DNA of 64,000 nt from Lasiosphaeris hirsuta (lineage: Eukaryota; Ascomycota; Sordariomycetes; Sordariales; Lasiosphaeriaceae): assembly GCA_030549175.1 (NCBI GenBank), contig JAUKUA010000006.1, forward strand, positions 1,922,001 to 1,986,000. The letters are read 5' to 3'. Under the pieces are notes generated by a model. That model worked only from the letters and a program-made list of their open reading frames with translations, had not been told where the DNA came from and did no database searches. Position 1 is the first letter of the stretch, and every line of letters begins with the position of its first letter. Made by a program: the position numbers and the translations under genes. This document shows positions 32,894-44,546 of the stretch, in pieces.

Positions 32894-33982
32894 AGGTCTT
32901 GGTCAGAGCTACACAATACATGAGTAGCCCTTCGTAATTGATAGGGCTGGCTGTCTTCAAGAGGTTAGGCACCTACCCAGGTACTTGACACCAGAGGTAG
33001 CTATAAAACTCCGACATTCGTCCTGGAAAAGGATCATTTGCTCGACAGCCAATGCTACCCAGCGGGGCCCATGTTTTCTTGCCCATGTTTGGAAGGTGGG
33101 ACTTTGTGGGCGACGCAGAGCATGTGAAAAAGGTGGTGATGATTGTGTGTGTGTGTTGTGGGCCAGGATTTTCCTGGCCTGCAACACCCATCTAGCTAGC
33201 CAGGCAGGTAGGTGGCGTGTGCGCTACCCTCGAGGTGGGGCAGCACCTCCAACAGACTTACACTGAAGCATCGAAAGCTTGTTTGGATTGTGGGGATTTT
33301 GTATGGTCAGAGTGGAAGTGGCCTGACGATAGCGTGCAGATAGTAATACCAGCTGTAAGACGACATGTCCATGCAAAGCTAAGGTAGTCCTCAGGTTGAT
33401 CATTGCGGGGGGAGAAACAGGAGTCGAACACAGAGTGAGTTGCCAGGTGTGGTGGTAAACACCAAAAAAAAAAAAAAAAAAAAAAAAAAATTACACCTCG
33501 CATTCAAGACATACGGGGTCGCATTTGTCGCCAACGGTGATTTTGCCGTCGGGAAGGTTGCCGCCGGGGGTTGGCGAAGAGGCCCACGACGGTAAGCCCG
33601 AAGCAGAGAGGCGTCGTATGGGATCAATCAAGGAAGCAGTAAGGCTTACAGGGGCACTTGACGGGATGCTTTTTTCCCAAACTTGATTGATTCCTGCCGC
33701 GTGTCAGTTACAGTGAGTTGTCAGATTTGGAAATAGATTTACATCCTACCCAGGAAATCAAGTAGGTACCTTGCGGTGGCGGTCAAGATGGGCCACTGTC
33801 GTTCGGCCAAAGTCGGCAGGATGGTGTATCCACCGAATACTGCGATGCCGGGATACGTTATTGGTATACTCCAAGTAGTTTCGCACGCTTTGAGCTAGCT
33901 TCGAATTACTACTTGGTTCATTACCTCCGATGACCTAAGCACGTGGTATGCGAAATGAAGTTGTCGACCCACTAACAGCCAC
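32894..33982. other. Intergenic region with a poly(A) tract
   Basis: No domain-bearing frame. A run of 27 A occupies 33464..33490. It is not preceded by a polyadenylation-type gene end on either strand that I can identify, so a retroposed tail or a simple homopolymer are both possible. Confidence 0.45.
33464..33490 (+). repeat. Poly(A) homopolymer (27 nt)
   Basis: Uninterrupted A run directly visible; length may be unstable. Confidence 0.85.
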
Positions 33983-35148
33983 CTACGCACCTCCTTCCTG
34001 AACAAGACACCCCATTGCGAACAAGACTCCAACAAACGTAATCAAGAAGCTGACAGGCGCGAAGGCGTTCTGCAAGTCGATCTTGTTGATAGAAGAAAGC
34101 CAGAAGGGAACGAACGCCAGCCCAAGAGCGACGACGACCATGAACCAGCTGCACATCTTGGCTAAAGACGGGCCTTGGCAGGCGTGGAAGCCCCAGCCCG
34201 ATATCAATGCCTGTTTCCTGATTCCCGGGGGCGCCTTCAGCTTGGGGACCCCGTCGACGGCCGTTCTTTGGCCATGGCCGAGCTCAGGGCGCCTGATGCC
34301 CTGCAAGATGATCTCGGCAATGATTTGCATGTGTATGTCGACCTCGGGGTGCTGAGACGTGTATTCGTAGCCCTTGCAGCAGAGGTCGGTTGGGCATGTT
34401 TTGAGGGCGCAGTAGTCGAATGCTTTGACTCGGTCGCTGTTGTTGAAGAGGAAGTGAAACTTGAAATTCCATCAGACAGAACGTCTTGGACCTGGGTGAG
34501 GGACCTACCTGGGAGAGACGGACGCGAGTATAACACCGCCATGAAAATAGCCGCTGCAGTCGGTTTCCGCGAGCACAGCTCAACACCCGTCGGGCTTCGG
34601 TAAAAAGGGCATAGTCGTCAGCCATGGAGTCGATGGAGACGATGGTGCTGACTTTTGTTTCTGTGGCGCTCGTCCAACACCTGTCGACACAGATATATGA
34701 TTCCTTCCAATAACCAGGAACAGAGGGTGTGGGAGAGTGGGACGTAGCCGTCCCGCCGCCTAGTCCAGCTGCAGGCTTGCTCCAGGCCGTAGCGGTCCTA
34801 GACAGCCACCTTGAGATGCATGAGGCTTTGCTCCGGCCTGTCGCGCTTGTTGCCGATGTTGATGCTGTGCCTGCAGAAGTGCCAGACAGGGGGGCTCGCC
34901 ATGATGGGAGAATGGTGTTGCTGGCACCGACCAAACCCTTCCTCCAGCGTCGGACGGCGTCTGCGTGAAGAACAATAGACATTATGCGTCCCCCATACTA
35001 GACTAAAGTCAGCTTCTCCTCTTGTCCGGCCCAGAAACGAGCTACTCACGGTCCAGGTCAGTCTTCTGGCGCCTGGGGGCAGGCGTCTAACTAATGGAGG
35101 CAGAGGCCACCAGTCGATATCGGCTCCCGATTTCCGGTCGACCCACAT
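33983..35148 (-). pseudogene. Uncharacterised fungal membrane protein, probably inactivated
   Basis: A possible start at 35148 gives MWVDRKSGADIDWWPLPPLV, an exon to 35050, a 52-nt intron (GTGAGT..CTAG), then YGGRIMSIVLHADAVRRWRKGL. Next, in another frame, PVWHFCRHSINIGNKRDR and EQSLMHLKVAV end at a TAG that fits CAG, then DRYGLEQACSW. After a 1-nt slip come YICVDRCWTSATETKVSTIV, MADDYALFTEARRVL and RLQRLFSWRCY. A further GTAGGT..TTCAAG intron leads to FHFLFNNSDRVKAFDY, CPTDLCCKGYEYTSQHP and two C-terminal membrane helices (MVVVALGLAFVPFWL, FLITFVGVLFAMGCL). The frame changes and the stop indicate decay. The 5' exon overlaps the last exon of the upstream kinase in another frame. Function unknown. 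Confidence 0.5.
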
Positions 35149-37499
35149 CCTCAACCTCCCCAAGCTCAGGTTTGCTTTGTGAAGTTCGTGTCTCCCATCC
35201 AGTATATAGCCTAGCCGGCCCGTGCTCGAGTCCGAGTCTGTCTGTAAGGCCTTTGGGACCTTGAGTGGGCACCTGTAGATTAGCAAAGAGAGGTTAGATG
35301 ATGGGAAACCTGGCTCGGTACATACCTTGTCTGTTTGACGTCTTGTGCGGTATGATAACCAGGAGGGGGGTGGTGTCTCTGGACTGATTCTTAGTGGATC
35401 GCAATAGACTCGATCACTGTCCACATTTTGCCGCATTTCCGCGAGGCTCTCAAGACACGTTCTGGAGCTGAACCTGTTTTCTGGGGCAGTTATCAGCATC
35501 CCATGCTCTATGAGGTCCAGCAGATCGACTATGTATGGGGAACAGCCCTGGTGCTGTCGAAGTTTGCGGATATGCTAGACGCCGTTAGTTTCAGCATTTT
35601 ATCTTCTTTTACTCGGGGAGTGATCCGAATATGTTGATCTTACCTCTCTCACAGAGTGCTTGAGCAAGGGCTTGAGGCGCTTCTTGTCAATCACAAAAAA
35701 ACTGTCATCTTCGAAACTCTCGTAACCGTCTCGTAATGGAAATATCTGAGACCGAGATCGAGGGAAATCGTTCATGACCCCATCCGACCCCATCAAGTAC
35801 CAGGTGGCGAATTCAAGCAGGACGCATCCAAAAGCCCATATGTCGTAGTTTACCGATATAGGTTCATCAACAAAGTGACATTCCGGGGGCCTATATGTTG
35901 CCGTGAAAGCCAGCCTCCTCAGACGGGTCGGCTCGCGGGTTTGGATTCGGCTCAGACCGAAATCTGCAATCGTCAGAGTCGGCAGTCCCGACCCTGTTGA
36001 GTCGTCCGAGGGCGGCCTGAAACAGAGAATATTTTCGGGTTTCAGATCGCCGTGTCGCCAACCTGTTATGTTTGTCTTGTCAACTGAACGCGAGTGCATA
36101 ATGTTAAGGGCTCTAGCAAGCCCGTGGAACTGATTGGCCATCCATTTGGCCGTGAGTAAATTGGATGGACCCGGATTGGACTTCCACATGTCCCGCAGAT
36201 TCCCCCCATCCGCCCAGTTGAATAGTAGGTACTGAGAGTCCCTGTGCTTGAAACTTGCGAGAAGTGTGGTAATGTGGTCCGTCTGTCCGCTGAATTGCTT
36301 GAGGGCCGAGAACTCATGAGCAAAAGCAGCACGCTCGTATTCCGAACCAGCGGGTATCCTCTTTAGAGCAAATGTACGACTCGGAGCAAACTGCGAGGTT
36401 TTTTTGACAGGTCTTAGCGTCCTTGTCTCGACAACAGGATTGTTGGGAACATGTATAATTGACCTACCTCGGGTTGCGTGCCACTAAAGTCACGGTGCGC
36501 CTCGTGAATCTTTACACGCTGGACGACACCAAAACCCCCAGATACAGTTGGGGTTGCAGAGGCATCGTGGTCGCGGACAAACGGAAGAATGTCTCCGTCA
36601 TCAAGTTGGTAATGATGCGACGAGCCACTCGCACTCGTAGCGAAGAAGGGGGCTAGCAGTTGCCACTGCACCCTTTCGAAATCTTCAGGGGCACCACCGC
36701 GCCAGGTCTTCTTAATATCGTCAAGAGATAATGGTAGACTTCCATCGTATACTTCTGACGAAAGGAAGTTTGTGATAGCTTCTGGTTTGTTGAGCAGAAC
36801 CAGAATGGCGAATATCTTTCGGAAAGAGGAGTTCGGAGGAGTGCTTGGACGAGTTGCGCGGAGAAGCTCCTCTAGTAGTAGAGGCGATACATCCGGGTTG
36901 CTTGCTAGCATCGCCTTCCGGACATTTCGCTCGGACAGCAACCTCGCAAGTTCACTGGCGGGCAGGAACCGAGATCTCCCGTCGGCCGTTTCCACATAGG
37001 CAGCTTCGAGTTGCGACTTGAGATCAGTCTCATTGGACTCGCCATCATCGGGAAAGTGAATTTCTACAGCCGCTTCGTTCCCTCGAAGGCTATCCCCTCT
37101 GTCAACCACCGCATTTTCGCCTTCGAGCTCTTTGAGCACGTCGAGATCGGGCTCGGACACATTGTCGTCTTCTAGGTTTTCATCGTGGGGAGCCTCGCTG
37201 GTGTTGTTTGCTGACGCGCTCTTTACAACAGCATTGGCAGAGAGCCTGGCGCTAAGCTATATGCTCCGTGTCAGCTATTCGCCCATGAAATGGCGGCTAA
37301 AACCATACCCCGGAGCCCGTCTTTCGAATCAGTTCAGTTGTTCGCTATCCGTTATCAGAATGTCAGTATATCAAGGAAGATACGTGGAACGGAGCCAGGA
37401 GCTCTCTGTTACCCTTCGGAATTCTGCAGATTTTGATCCTTTGCCCCCTGAAGGCGGGATCGGGAAATCGCACGGCCAATATCCGGACTTTGAAGACAT
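35087..37499 (-). CDS. Protein kinase with long fungal-specific N-terminal region
   Basis: Six exons, all phase 0: 37499..37413, 37344..37309, 37256..36468, 36390..35644, 35574..35326 and 35272..35087; 2094 nt, 697 aa. All introns are GT-AG, 52-77 nt. Residues 42-280 are helical and acidic with no known domain (SRFLPASELARLLSERNVRKAM). The kinase starts with the glycine loop SGGFGVVQRV near 280, Lys314 in FALKRIP, HGDLKPENIL with Asp419, IADFGLSRI with Asp447, ATYRPPECHF and YDIWAFGCVLLEF. Exon 5 supplies the last C-lobe helices (HQGCSPYIVDLLDLIEHGML). All catalytic residues are present, so an active Ser/Thr kinase is likely. The last exon is the least certain because an alternative frame there also looks coding. 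Confidence 0.82.
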
Positions 37500-38387
37500 G
37501 GAGACCAGCAGCAGATCAAACCCCGAAAATTAGTGCATCCTGCCAAATTCTAGCCAGAGAAGGGACGGCCGCGTTGCGAGAGTTTGTGGTTACATCAAGA
37601 CTCAGAGGTGGGAAGGCTGTAAAATATCCAAGATGCAGTGGTATGACTGGGGCTGTGCAGCGCAAGGTTGCCTTTTGGGTCACGCACCTTGTGGTGCTGT
37701 TCCGCGGACCGCCTTGCCACCATCCACTCAGAATGCTTCCACATACCTTGTCATTACGAAAACGGCCAAGGGCGGTGGCGATGTTGCATACATAGTACTG
37801 CTGCCGGGCAGCGGTTGATTGGCCGAGCAATCAGCACACATCTGTCGGCGGATCGTGGTGTGTTCGAGTGCAGAGTGCACACGCCACCCCGCCTGCCTGG
37901 CTGGTGCCATGGCCCTGGCGCCATGCCACCCATTTAGCTGCTGCAGGCCAGGAATCCTGGCTCACAACACCACAGAATCCACCACACTTTTCCATTGCTC
38001 CGTCTCGCCCACATGGTGAGGCTGAAGGAAAGAACCCTGAGAACTTCAAGCGGCGCGTCCAAAAGTTTCCAAACTGGTTCATTCGGTAAACCATTCATTA
38101 TGAAGCCTTGTATGCAGCTGAATCGCCTGCGTCAATGGAAGATACGAGCCAGACACGTATCAGTACCAGCTGCTTAGTGTTGGTAGCCCGTTTTAGATAG
38201 TATCTAGACCTCTTTCACGACATGGCATGGACAGGATACCATCCGCTACCTCACTGTGCCTGAAAAGTATATAAGCTACGAGTTCCCCTCTCCCTGTCGG
38301 TCAGTCAAAAGTCATGCCAGCAACTTCAAATCTCACCCACCAGACTCCTCACATCTCATTGTACCACTTCCAGACAGGTTAAGAAAA
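37500..38387. other. Intergenic region, no supported gene
   Basis: The 5' flank of the kinase gene and the 5' flank of the plus-strand secreted-protein relic. No frame has a recognisable family. Confidence 0.45.
38268..38275 (+). promoter_or_regulatory. TATA box of the small secreted protein relic
   Basis: TATATAAG lies 120 bp upstream of the ATG at 38388, in a CT-rich leader typical of highly expressed fungal secreted-protein genes. Confidence 0.5.
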
Positions 38388-38588
38388 ATGAAGCTCGCTA
38401 ACATCGCTCTCGCTGTAGCAAGGACCTGTACCAGGACTGCTCGAACGCCATTGGGCGGTATGACGCCAACGGCTGGTACAATAGGTATACTTGCTGAGTG
38501 TCTGGCCACTGCACCGCAATATATACCTGCGACAATAGCGGCGATTATGGCGATGGACTTGGTGGGACGGAGATTAAGAACAGGTTAG
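38388..38588 (+). pseudogene. Small secreted cysteine-rich protein, frameshifted
   Basis: The ATG begins MKLANIALAVA, a signal-peptide-like start. After it, a different frame gives KDLYQDCSNAIGRYDANGWY, then NRYTC followed by TGA, then VSGHCTAIYTCDNSGDYGDG and GGTEIKNR before a possible GTTAGT donor. The spacing of Cys, Tyr, Asn and Gly residues is what short secreted effectors or antimicrobial-like proteins show. As written, the signal peptide is out of frame with the mature part and an in-frame TGA follows, so this copy is dead. No named family is claimed. Confidence 0.45.
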
Positions 38589-41121
38589 TCTCTGCATGCA
38601 GCTTACATGTGCCATTAGATCTGTGACTGACGTCTGACCTACCTCTACTGCAATGGCTTTACTCGGTACGCGACAGATGTGAACTAGACTTTCCATGGTC
38701 TGGTCTCAACCTGGATGTCTCCTGGGCCGCTCAAACGTCAAGCTCCCTTGTCTAAGTGTTGTTTTTGTTTTATTCTTTCATTCGGTTTGTTGGACGGCAA
38801 GCTCAGTAGCCGTGGGACGTACCAGTTTTGGCCTAGCCAGAATCTCTACTGGGAGCGTGTTCGGATGGTATAACAGCAGGTGTATTCTGTTTGCCAGCGC
38901 TTGCTGGTTTTCCTATTGATTTCTATTTTGGTTGTGTGTTTGTCCCCTATGTATTGATTCTCGCGCAAATTAAGACCTTTGCCCTTCTGGCCGGCCACCA
39001 AGAAGTATTGGCTTAGATTACAGCCGCTTATTTCACAGAGCTGCCGTGACGCCTGAGGTCATAACATGCATGGATGCAATTAGCTAATGACCATCATAAA
39101 ATAGTATCTACGGCATTAAGTTTTAGGCGTTCTAAGCTGATATTGTGTATAGTTATGTCTTTGGTCAACATTACATAACAGCATTGCTTACGCCGACTGC
39201 CACGCCTTAAACAACCCAGATTGTTGGCATGCTGAAGGGCTGATCTTTGTACTAATCCAGTACCTACACTCGAATAGGTTTAGAAAGAGACCGTCAAGAT
39301 GCACCGTACCGATCGTCAACTTGCACCATTTACATCCTCCACCTCCACTTTTTCCACACAACTGCCTTACAGCTATACCACTGTCAAGGCCGCCATAGGC
39401 TGTCGAAGGCTGTCAAAGGCTGTCAACGCCCGTCAGTAGAAGAGGCGGTGAAGGTCAGGGGCTGCAGCCACAGTCACGGTCGCACTCCATCGAAGTCAAT
39501 TCAACACTATTTCAGCGATTGAAAACGTTCAAAAACGCAATAAAAGGCTCACTAACACTAGACTATTCCCCTCTGTCACCACGGCCGGCCTTGCTACCTG
39601 CCCTGCAGGGCATGGAATCAGGGACGACACGGAAATGTTTACAATTTCTTTCAGAATCTAAGACGATGGATTGGTAGAGGCAGGTCTCAATCGAGCTAAC
39701 CAACCAAATGTAGTACCAATTCAAGAATACTTTCGGGGTTTATCACATCTATCAGCTTGGTGCCTAAATTGCTCCGGCGCGGCATAATCTCTCTTGCGGC
39801 AGGTATTTCATCTCTTTACATATTCTATAACCCGCCCGAGATAATCACCAGTATCCTGCGTCTTTCCGCGTCCAAGATGTTCAGCAATCTTTCCCTCATT
39901 TCCCGTACCAAGTCGTTCAATATAACGCTGTAGTAACATGATGGCCCCCTAACACCAGCTAGAAAAAGGTGCGTAACCGGGTGCTGTTCATCTGCGGCAA
40001 AGGGCTAAGAGCCGGGTTGGTAAGCCATAAAAACGGGAAATATCCCAACATTAAACGCTGTCGCCCGGTGTACGCCTGGTCACAGGTCGCATATCAATGT
40101 AAATAAGTTGGCCGAGGCAGTTAGTGTTAGCGATACTGATAAGTGTCTTATCACGGCATCGTTCTAAAACCTATTCTCGATTCTCAGCACATGGGATCCC
40201 AAGAGCGATCTAATACTTGAAATGAGTATCAATTCACCGAGCGATTGAAATATTGGTCAAGTATTTAACCTTGCTACTAGATGCTCCTTTGTAGACAATA
40301 TCGACCAGAGCCTATGATAAATACTTAGTACAGCTAAGTTACTAGTTCTCAATACACCGCCCTACCTCACCGGGCATTCCTCAAAGTCTTCGATGCGGAT
40401 ATAGAGGAAGAGCTATTTGATAGCGATGATTTAGAGTTTAAATGCCAAGATCAGCTAGTTATATTACATCTCTTGAAATCTTACTCTCGCCGGTCTCCAC
40501 CTAATAACCATACCACTCCTACCAATTTCTGATTAGGGCTCGGCACGATACTGTTAGTAAGGTAATTGAAATTGGTTTTTAGGACTGAATTGGCAGTATT
40601 CCAAATGTACTAGGTTTAGAAATTGAAAGCCAGTAACTTTTCGCGAGGGAAAATATGGCTGGGCTTAAAACTAGGCTCACCGAGGAAACCCATAAATACT
40701 TAACAGTCCACTTTAATAACCTACTCGTAGAGCCCAGTTTGTAGCTGTACTTACTGTTGAATTTCTTTAACGCCATTTCCTCCATCCACCTTAAGCAAAC
40801 CACTATACAACCCTACCTCCGATAGCTTTTTAACCCACTTCTGACTTTTGCGTACCTTCTAAATGTTGCTACCTAAGATGGTCAGGAGGCGGACGATAGA
40901 GGAGAGGAGGAGATACGTAGAAGAGAATGAATTTGATAACGATGATACGGATATTAACGATAACCCTATTTCGCGTGACGTCTTAGACTATACTAAAGAG
41001 ACATTATAACCAAAGGGTCCCATAGGATAAGTAAGTCGACCGTACGAACAGTAGCCACCAGAAAATATTAACAGTCTATGAAGATATAAGTCAACACATC
41101 TCGACATTATTCCGTTCGCTC
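38589..41121. other. AT-rich gene-poor DNA with degraded repeats
   Basis: Dense stops in all frames. Two short acidic coding relics look related: TTTGATAGCGATGAT near 40417 and TTTGATAACGATGAT near 40931, each in a Glu/Asp-rich context, as if from one duplicated element. I see no intact gene, RNA gene or clear terminal repeats. Confidence 0.5.
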
Positions 41122-42011
41122 TTAGCCATACCTATCCCTCCATGACGGCTCAAACGGTTCATGCCACCATCCAACCGCAACGTCGCCTTCCGACTCTGTG
41201 TCTGTCCACCCCAATGCAATAACGCTCTGATAGCGTCTCATGACCTCTCCGTAGGACCGCATACAGAGGCATTCAGACAGTTTATGGTTGTGGAGGAGGG
41301 CTTGCGTGTCGTACAACTTCACCCGCACCCCCGTGTCCCTTTCTCTCTTTCCTTTTTGATAGTGTGCGGGAAGGGACAGGATATGCGGCGTCTTGTCTAG
41401 TTCCTCCTGGGTCACGTCCTTACAGTGTTCCATGATGTGGGCAGCGCGGAGAGGTTCGTAATCTCGGAAAGACCGGGAGATACCGGAGCGCTGCGACGCC
41501 CAATACGGCGACAGCGGGTAGGGATACGATGTGCCATACTGCCTGCAACTGCCTGGTTTGAGGGTGGGAGACGGCACATCCTTCCACCAGCCCCGCGGAA
41601 GCAGGCGTGGCAGACTACCTGGCAGGTTATGAGATAGAGGTGTGTGGCTGGGGCGCCGCAGCCTCGGCAATGCTTGGTCTGCAGCTCGACGCAGAGCTCC
41701 CGGCAAGTCTAGGCCTGGGCCTCGGACGCAACGACGGCACGTAAAACATCGCCGTGGCGGTTGGCGAGGAGAACAAGCTCGGGGAGGCTGTTGACTAAGG
41801 ACAGAGCAGCATGGCTAATGCGAAGAACGGACATGAGCGTGGGAATGTCGACGCTGGCGAGGACGTGGCAGAATATCTCGTTGGGTAGCCGCTGCAGGAG
41901 CCCGAGGGGTTGCAGCGTGGTAGGTTGATCATGTTGACCAATGTCGAGCGGAACGGCGGCCCGAAGCTTGTCCAAATTTAGGGTTCGGAGGGTGACTGTG
42001 TCGCTGCGCAT
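41122..42011 (-). pseudogene. F-box protein with Cys-rich segment, inactivated
   Basis: The open start (NLDKLRAAVPLDIG...) contains an F-box LLQRLPNEIFCHVLASVDIP. The frame runs to AVVASEAQA then TAG, and continues in the same frame as TCRELCVELQTKHCRGCGAP and LYLITCQVVCHACF, a Cys-rich segment commonly found after the F-box in fungal proteins of this type; the TAG fits a Gln codon. A frame change follows, after which TQEELDKTPHILSLPAHYQK and VRVKLYDTQALLH resume the expected order. Stop plus frameshift make it non-functional. Confidence 0.6.
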
Positions 42012-42889
42012 TTCCCATGCTGCTCTCAGGCAAGGCGATACTAGAGTCGATTATTTTATTTTATTTTTGGTTGAAAAAGGAGAAGGAATCGTGGTAAGGT
42101 GGCAATTGACCAGCCTATGGTTTCACTTCTGGCCCTTTTCATGCTAACAAGACTACGCAAACCTTCGCGAACAAGCTTTTGTGACGTGGAATGCCCTGGT
42201 AGGCAGCAGCCAGGTGAGGGGGCGTAAGGGAGAGACGGTTGACCCATCGTCCAATACACCAATAGAAGCGGTGTTACGACAGTGTCTGAATCTCGACGAG
42301 TTATGCCAACTTAGACGTCAGAACCTTATGGTGGTTAATTGGTCTGGGATATCCGGGATGCGGCGCAGCGCACAGCAAGGTCATCGTTACTAGTAAACAT
42401 GTCGTATAATCGGTTTACAATTCCACTAAATTGGCCCTAGCTGCTCAAGCCTCTAGTGCCGTGATTTTGTCAAGCCCGTCACAGTCGTAGTATCGCCTAT
42501 AACCTGAGAAGGTTAGAATGTCCATTAGACAAGACCGATCGCACCTCGCGCCTCGCGCCCTAAAGACCGATACCAGACCCAAGATGGCGAACGACAGCGG
42601 CGATCGCGCGCCAAGCGGTGCGTTTCCACATTGACGACATTAACAAGGCGACGACTGCCAACCTGCTGGCTTCATCCGAGGTTCGAGGGACAAGACTCCA
42701 TTGTCGCTCGTCAACTTACACGATTCCGACCCTGACGTATACCATTGACGATGGCGAAGCCCCTCCCTCGGACCCGATTAAGACTTGGTAGGAAAGGGAA
42801 AGGGCTCTGTTCGCTGAAAGATGGTATGTACCCGCCTGATGGAGACTAGCGTGCTGGCGGGCGCGTTTACGGTGAGGCCACCGCCGCCG

Positions 42890-42926
42890 CTGTTGCTGCT
42901 GCTGCTGCTGCTGCTGCTGTTGCTGG
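42890..42926 (+). repeat. (CTG/TTG)n trinucleotide microsatellite
   Basis: About twelve CTG/TTG triplets in a row. On the minus strand it would encode a polyglutamine run in a short frame that has no other support. Confidence 0.8.
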
Positions 42927-44511
42927 CTCGGTTCCGCGGCGGCTAGGCTCCGTGTTAGGGGCGGGGGCGGTCCGCTAAGCCGCATCTCTAACGGTGTATC
43001 CTAGATTATATGCTGCCCGTCAGCAATACAAAGACTGTGTGGCTAGTGGTGGAAGATGGGTTGCGCGAGAGGTTACCCCGCAAAGATGGCAAGGAGATTG
43101 AGCCTGACGATTCGGAGGATCCTGACGCAGAGGGTAAAGAATGGCCAGATGAAGACCAATTCGAAGATTAGTTGCAAGGCTGTAGTGTATGTGTGTGTGT
43201 ATTGTAAATAGCTTCAATCGCACGGCGTTGCAAGGCCGTTGTAAGGCCTGAATAGCTTCAATTGCATGGCTGGTGTGGTGTGGTGTGTGGTGGAAAAAAT
43301 TGTTAGTGCAGCACTGCGTAATTGTTAGTGGGTGTGGGAAAAAATCAACTTCATTTCGCACACCACACGCCAGCCAGGCAATATTACTTGATGCAAGGGA
43401 CACACACCACCTACTTCTCAATGTCAATATCCAGTAGAAAAGCAGGAAGGATACAGCGTTGCAGCAAGACTAGCCGTGATAAGGACCATGCACTGCATGC
43501 CTTTTTGCATGCCTTTTGAGATGAGGCTAAATGCGAATTACAAGATATGTATGCCAAGAGTCTGGGGAAAATTTGGGTGGGTTCTTTGGGCAACAGGATT
43601 TAAGGGTCTTGGTTTGGACTGGCCTGGGCCTCGGCTCCCACGAAAGGGAAAACACGAGGGTCAGCCGTGGCCTGGACAGGATAATCAATTGGCGGTTTTT
43701 TTGCCGTGAGCTGCGCCATGCCTCAGCTCCTCATGGCTGCGTATTTCTCTCTGTCAAGGGCAATATGACGTAGAAAATATGCGCGTTTGGCATGCGCGGC
43801 TGCAGTTTACAAATTCTTGCTTCAACCCCATTGGCTCGTTGTTCCCGACGGCAGCCTTTGGGCGTTTCAACGCTCAACTCGACGCATTTTTGGGGTTTGA
43901 CAACTTGGGCCGTGTAGTGTGCAATGTGCCCTGTGATTCCCTCAACTAAAACCCGCATCTGCGGTGGAAGACGTTGTTTGCGCAACGGTAACATAGCCTG
44001 AGGTCCAATAGAATGAATGTCATCTAAGCCGGGCATCGGGACTTGAAAGCCGCCCGCCTATACGAAACTGGACAACGCAACAGTGTCGGCGCTGTCCGAC
44101 CTGAGTTTGCTTTTCGGCAGCCTCCTCAGACGAGAAGACTGTGGAATGAGGCCATTGCCACGACGCAGTTGTCATTCACACCGTACCTTGGTCTGAGGGC
44201 AAAAGATATCACGCACTAGCGCTTCACAAAACCCTGGGAAAGTGCGAGGCACACACTAGCGCGGGGAGGAAAGGGGAGGTGGGGTGCTGTGGGATTCGAT
44301 TTGCGCCAAGCAACACGTGGTGGGATTATCAGATGCTAGCCAATCTTGTATCTCGGTGCATCTTGGTGCACAGAAAAACACAGCCTGGACGCAACGGGGG
44401 CTGTAATAAGTACGTAACCCATAGCAGCAGCATGCGAGATACCGTGCCATTGGGAACATATCAGATTGGGCCCGACGGGCCACAAGCCGGTCGCTGTGTG
44501 CGCGGTACGTT

Positions 44512-44516
<5 letters not shown>

Positions 44517-44543
<27 letters not shown>
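44517..44543 (+). repeat. (GT)13 dinucleotide microsatellite
   Basis: Uninterrupted GT repeat visible in the sequence, followed shortly by a poly-T run. Confidence 0.85.

Positions 44544-44546
<3 letters not shown>

Noticed and set aside
33464..33490. Poly(A) tail of a processed pseudogene or LINE
   Set aside because: No intron-less gene copy or element body could be identified next to it on either strand.
42716..42985. Polyglutamine protein on the minus strand
   Set aside because: The Gln run comes from the CTG microsatellite; the rest of the frame has no coding character.
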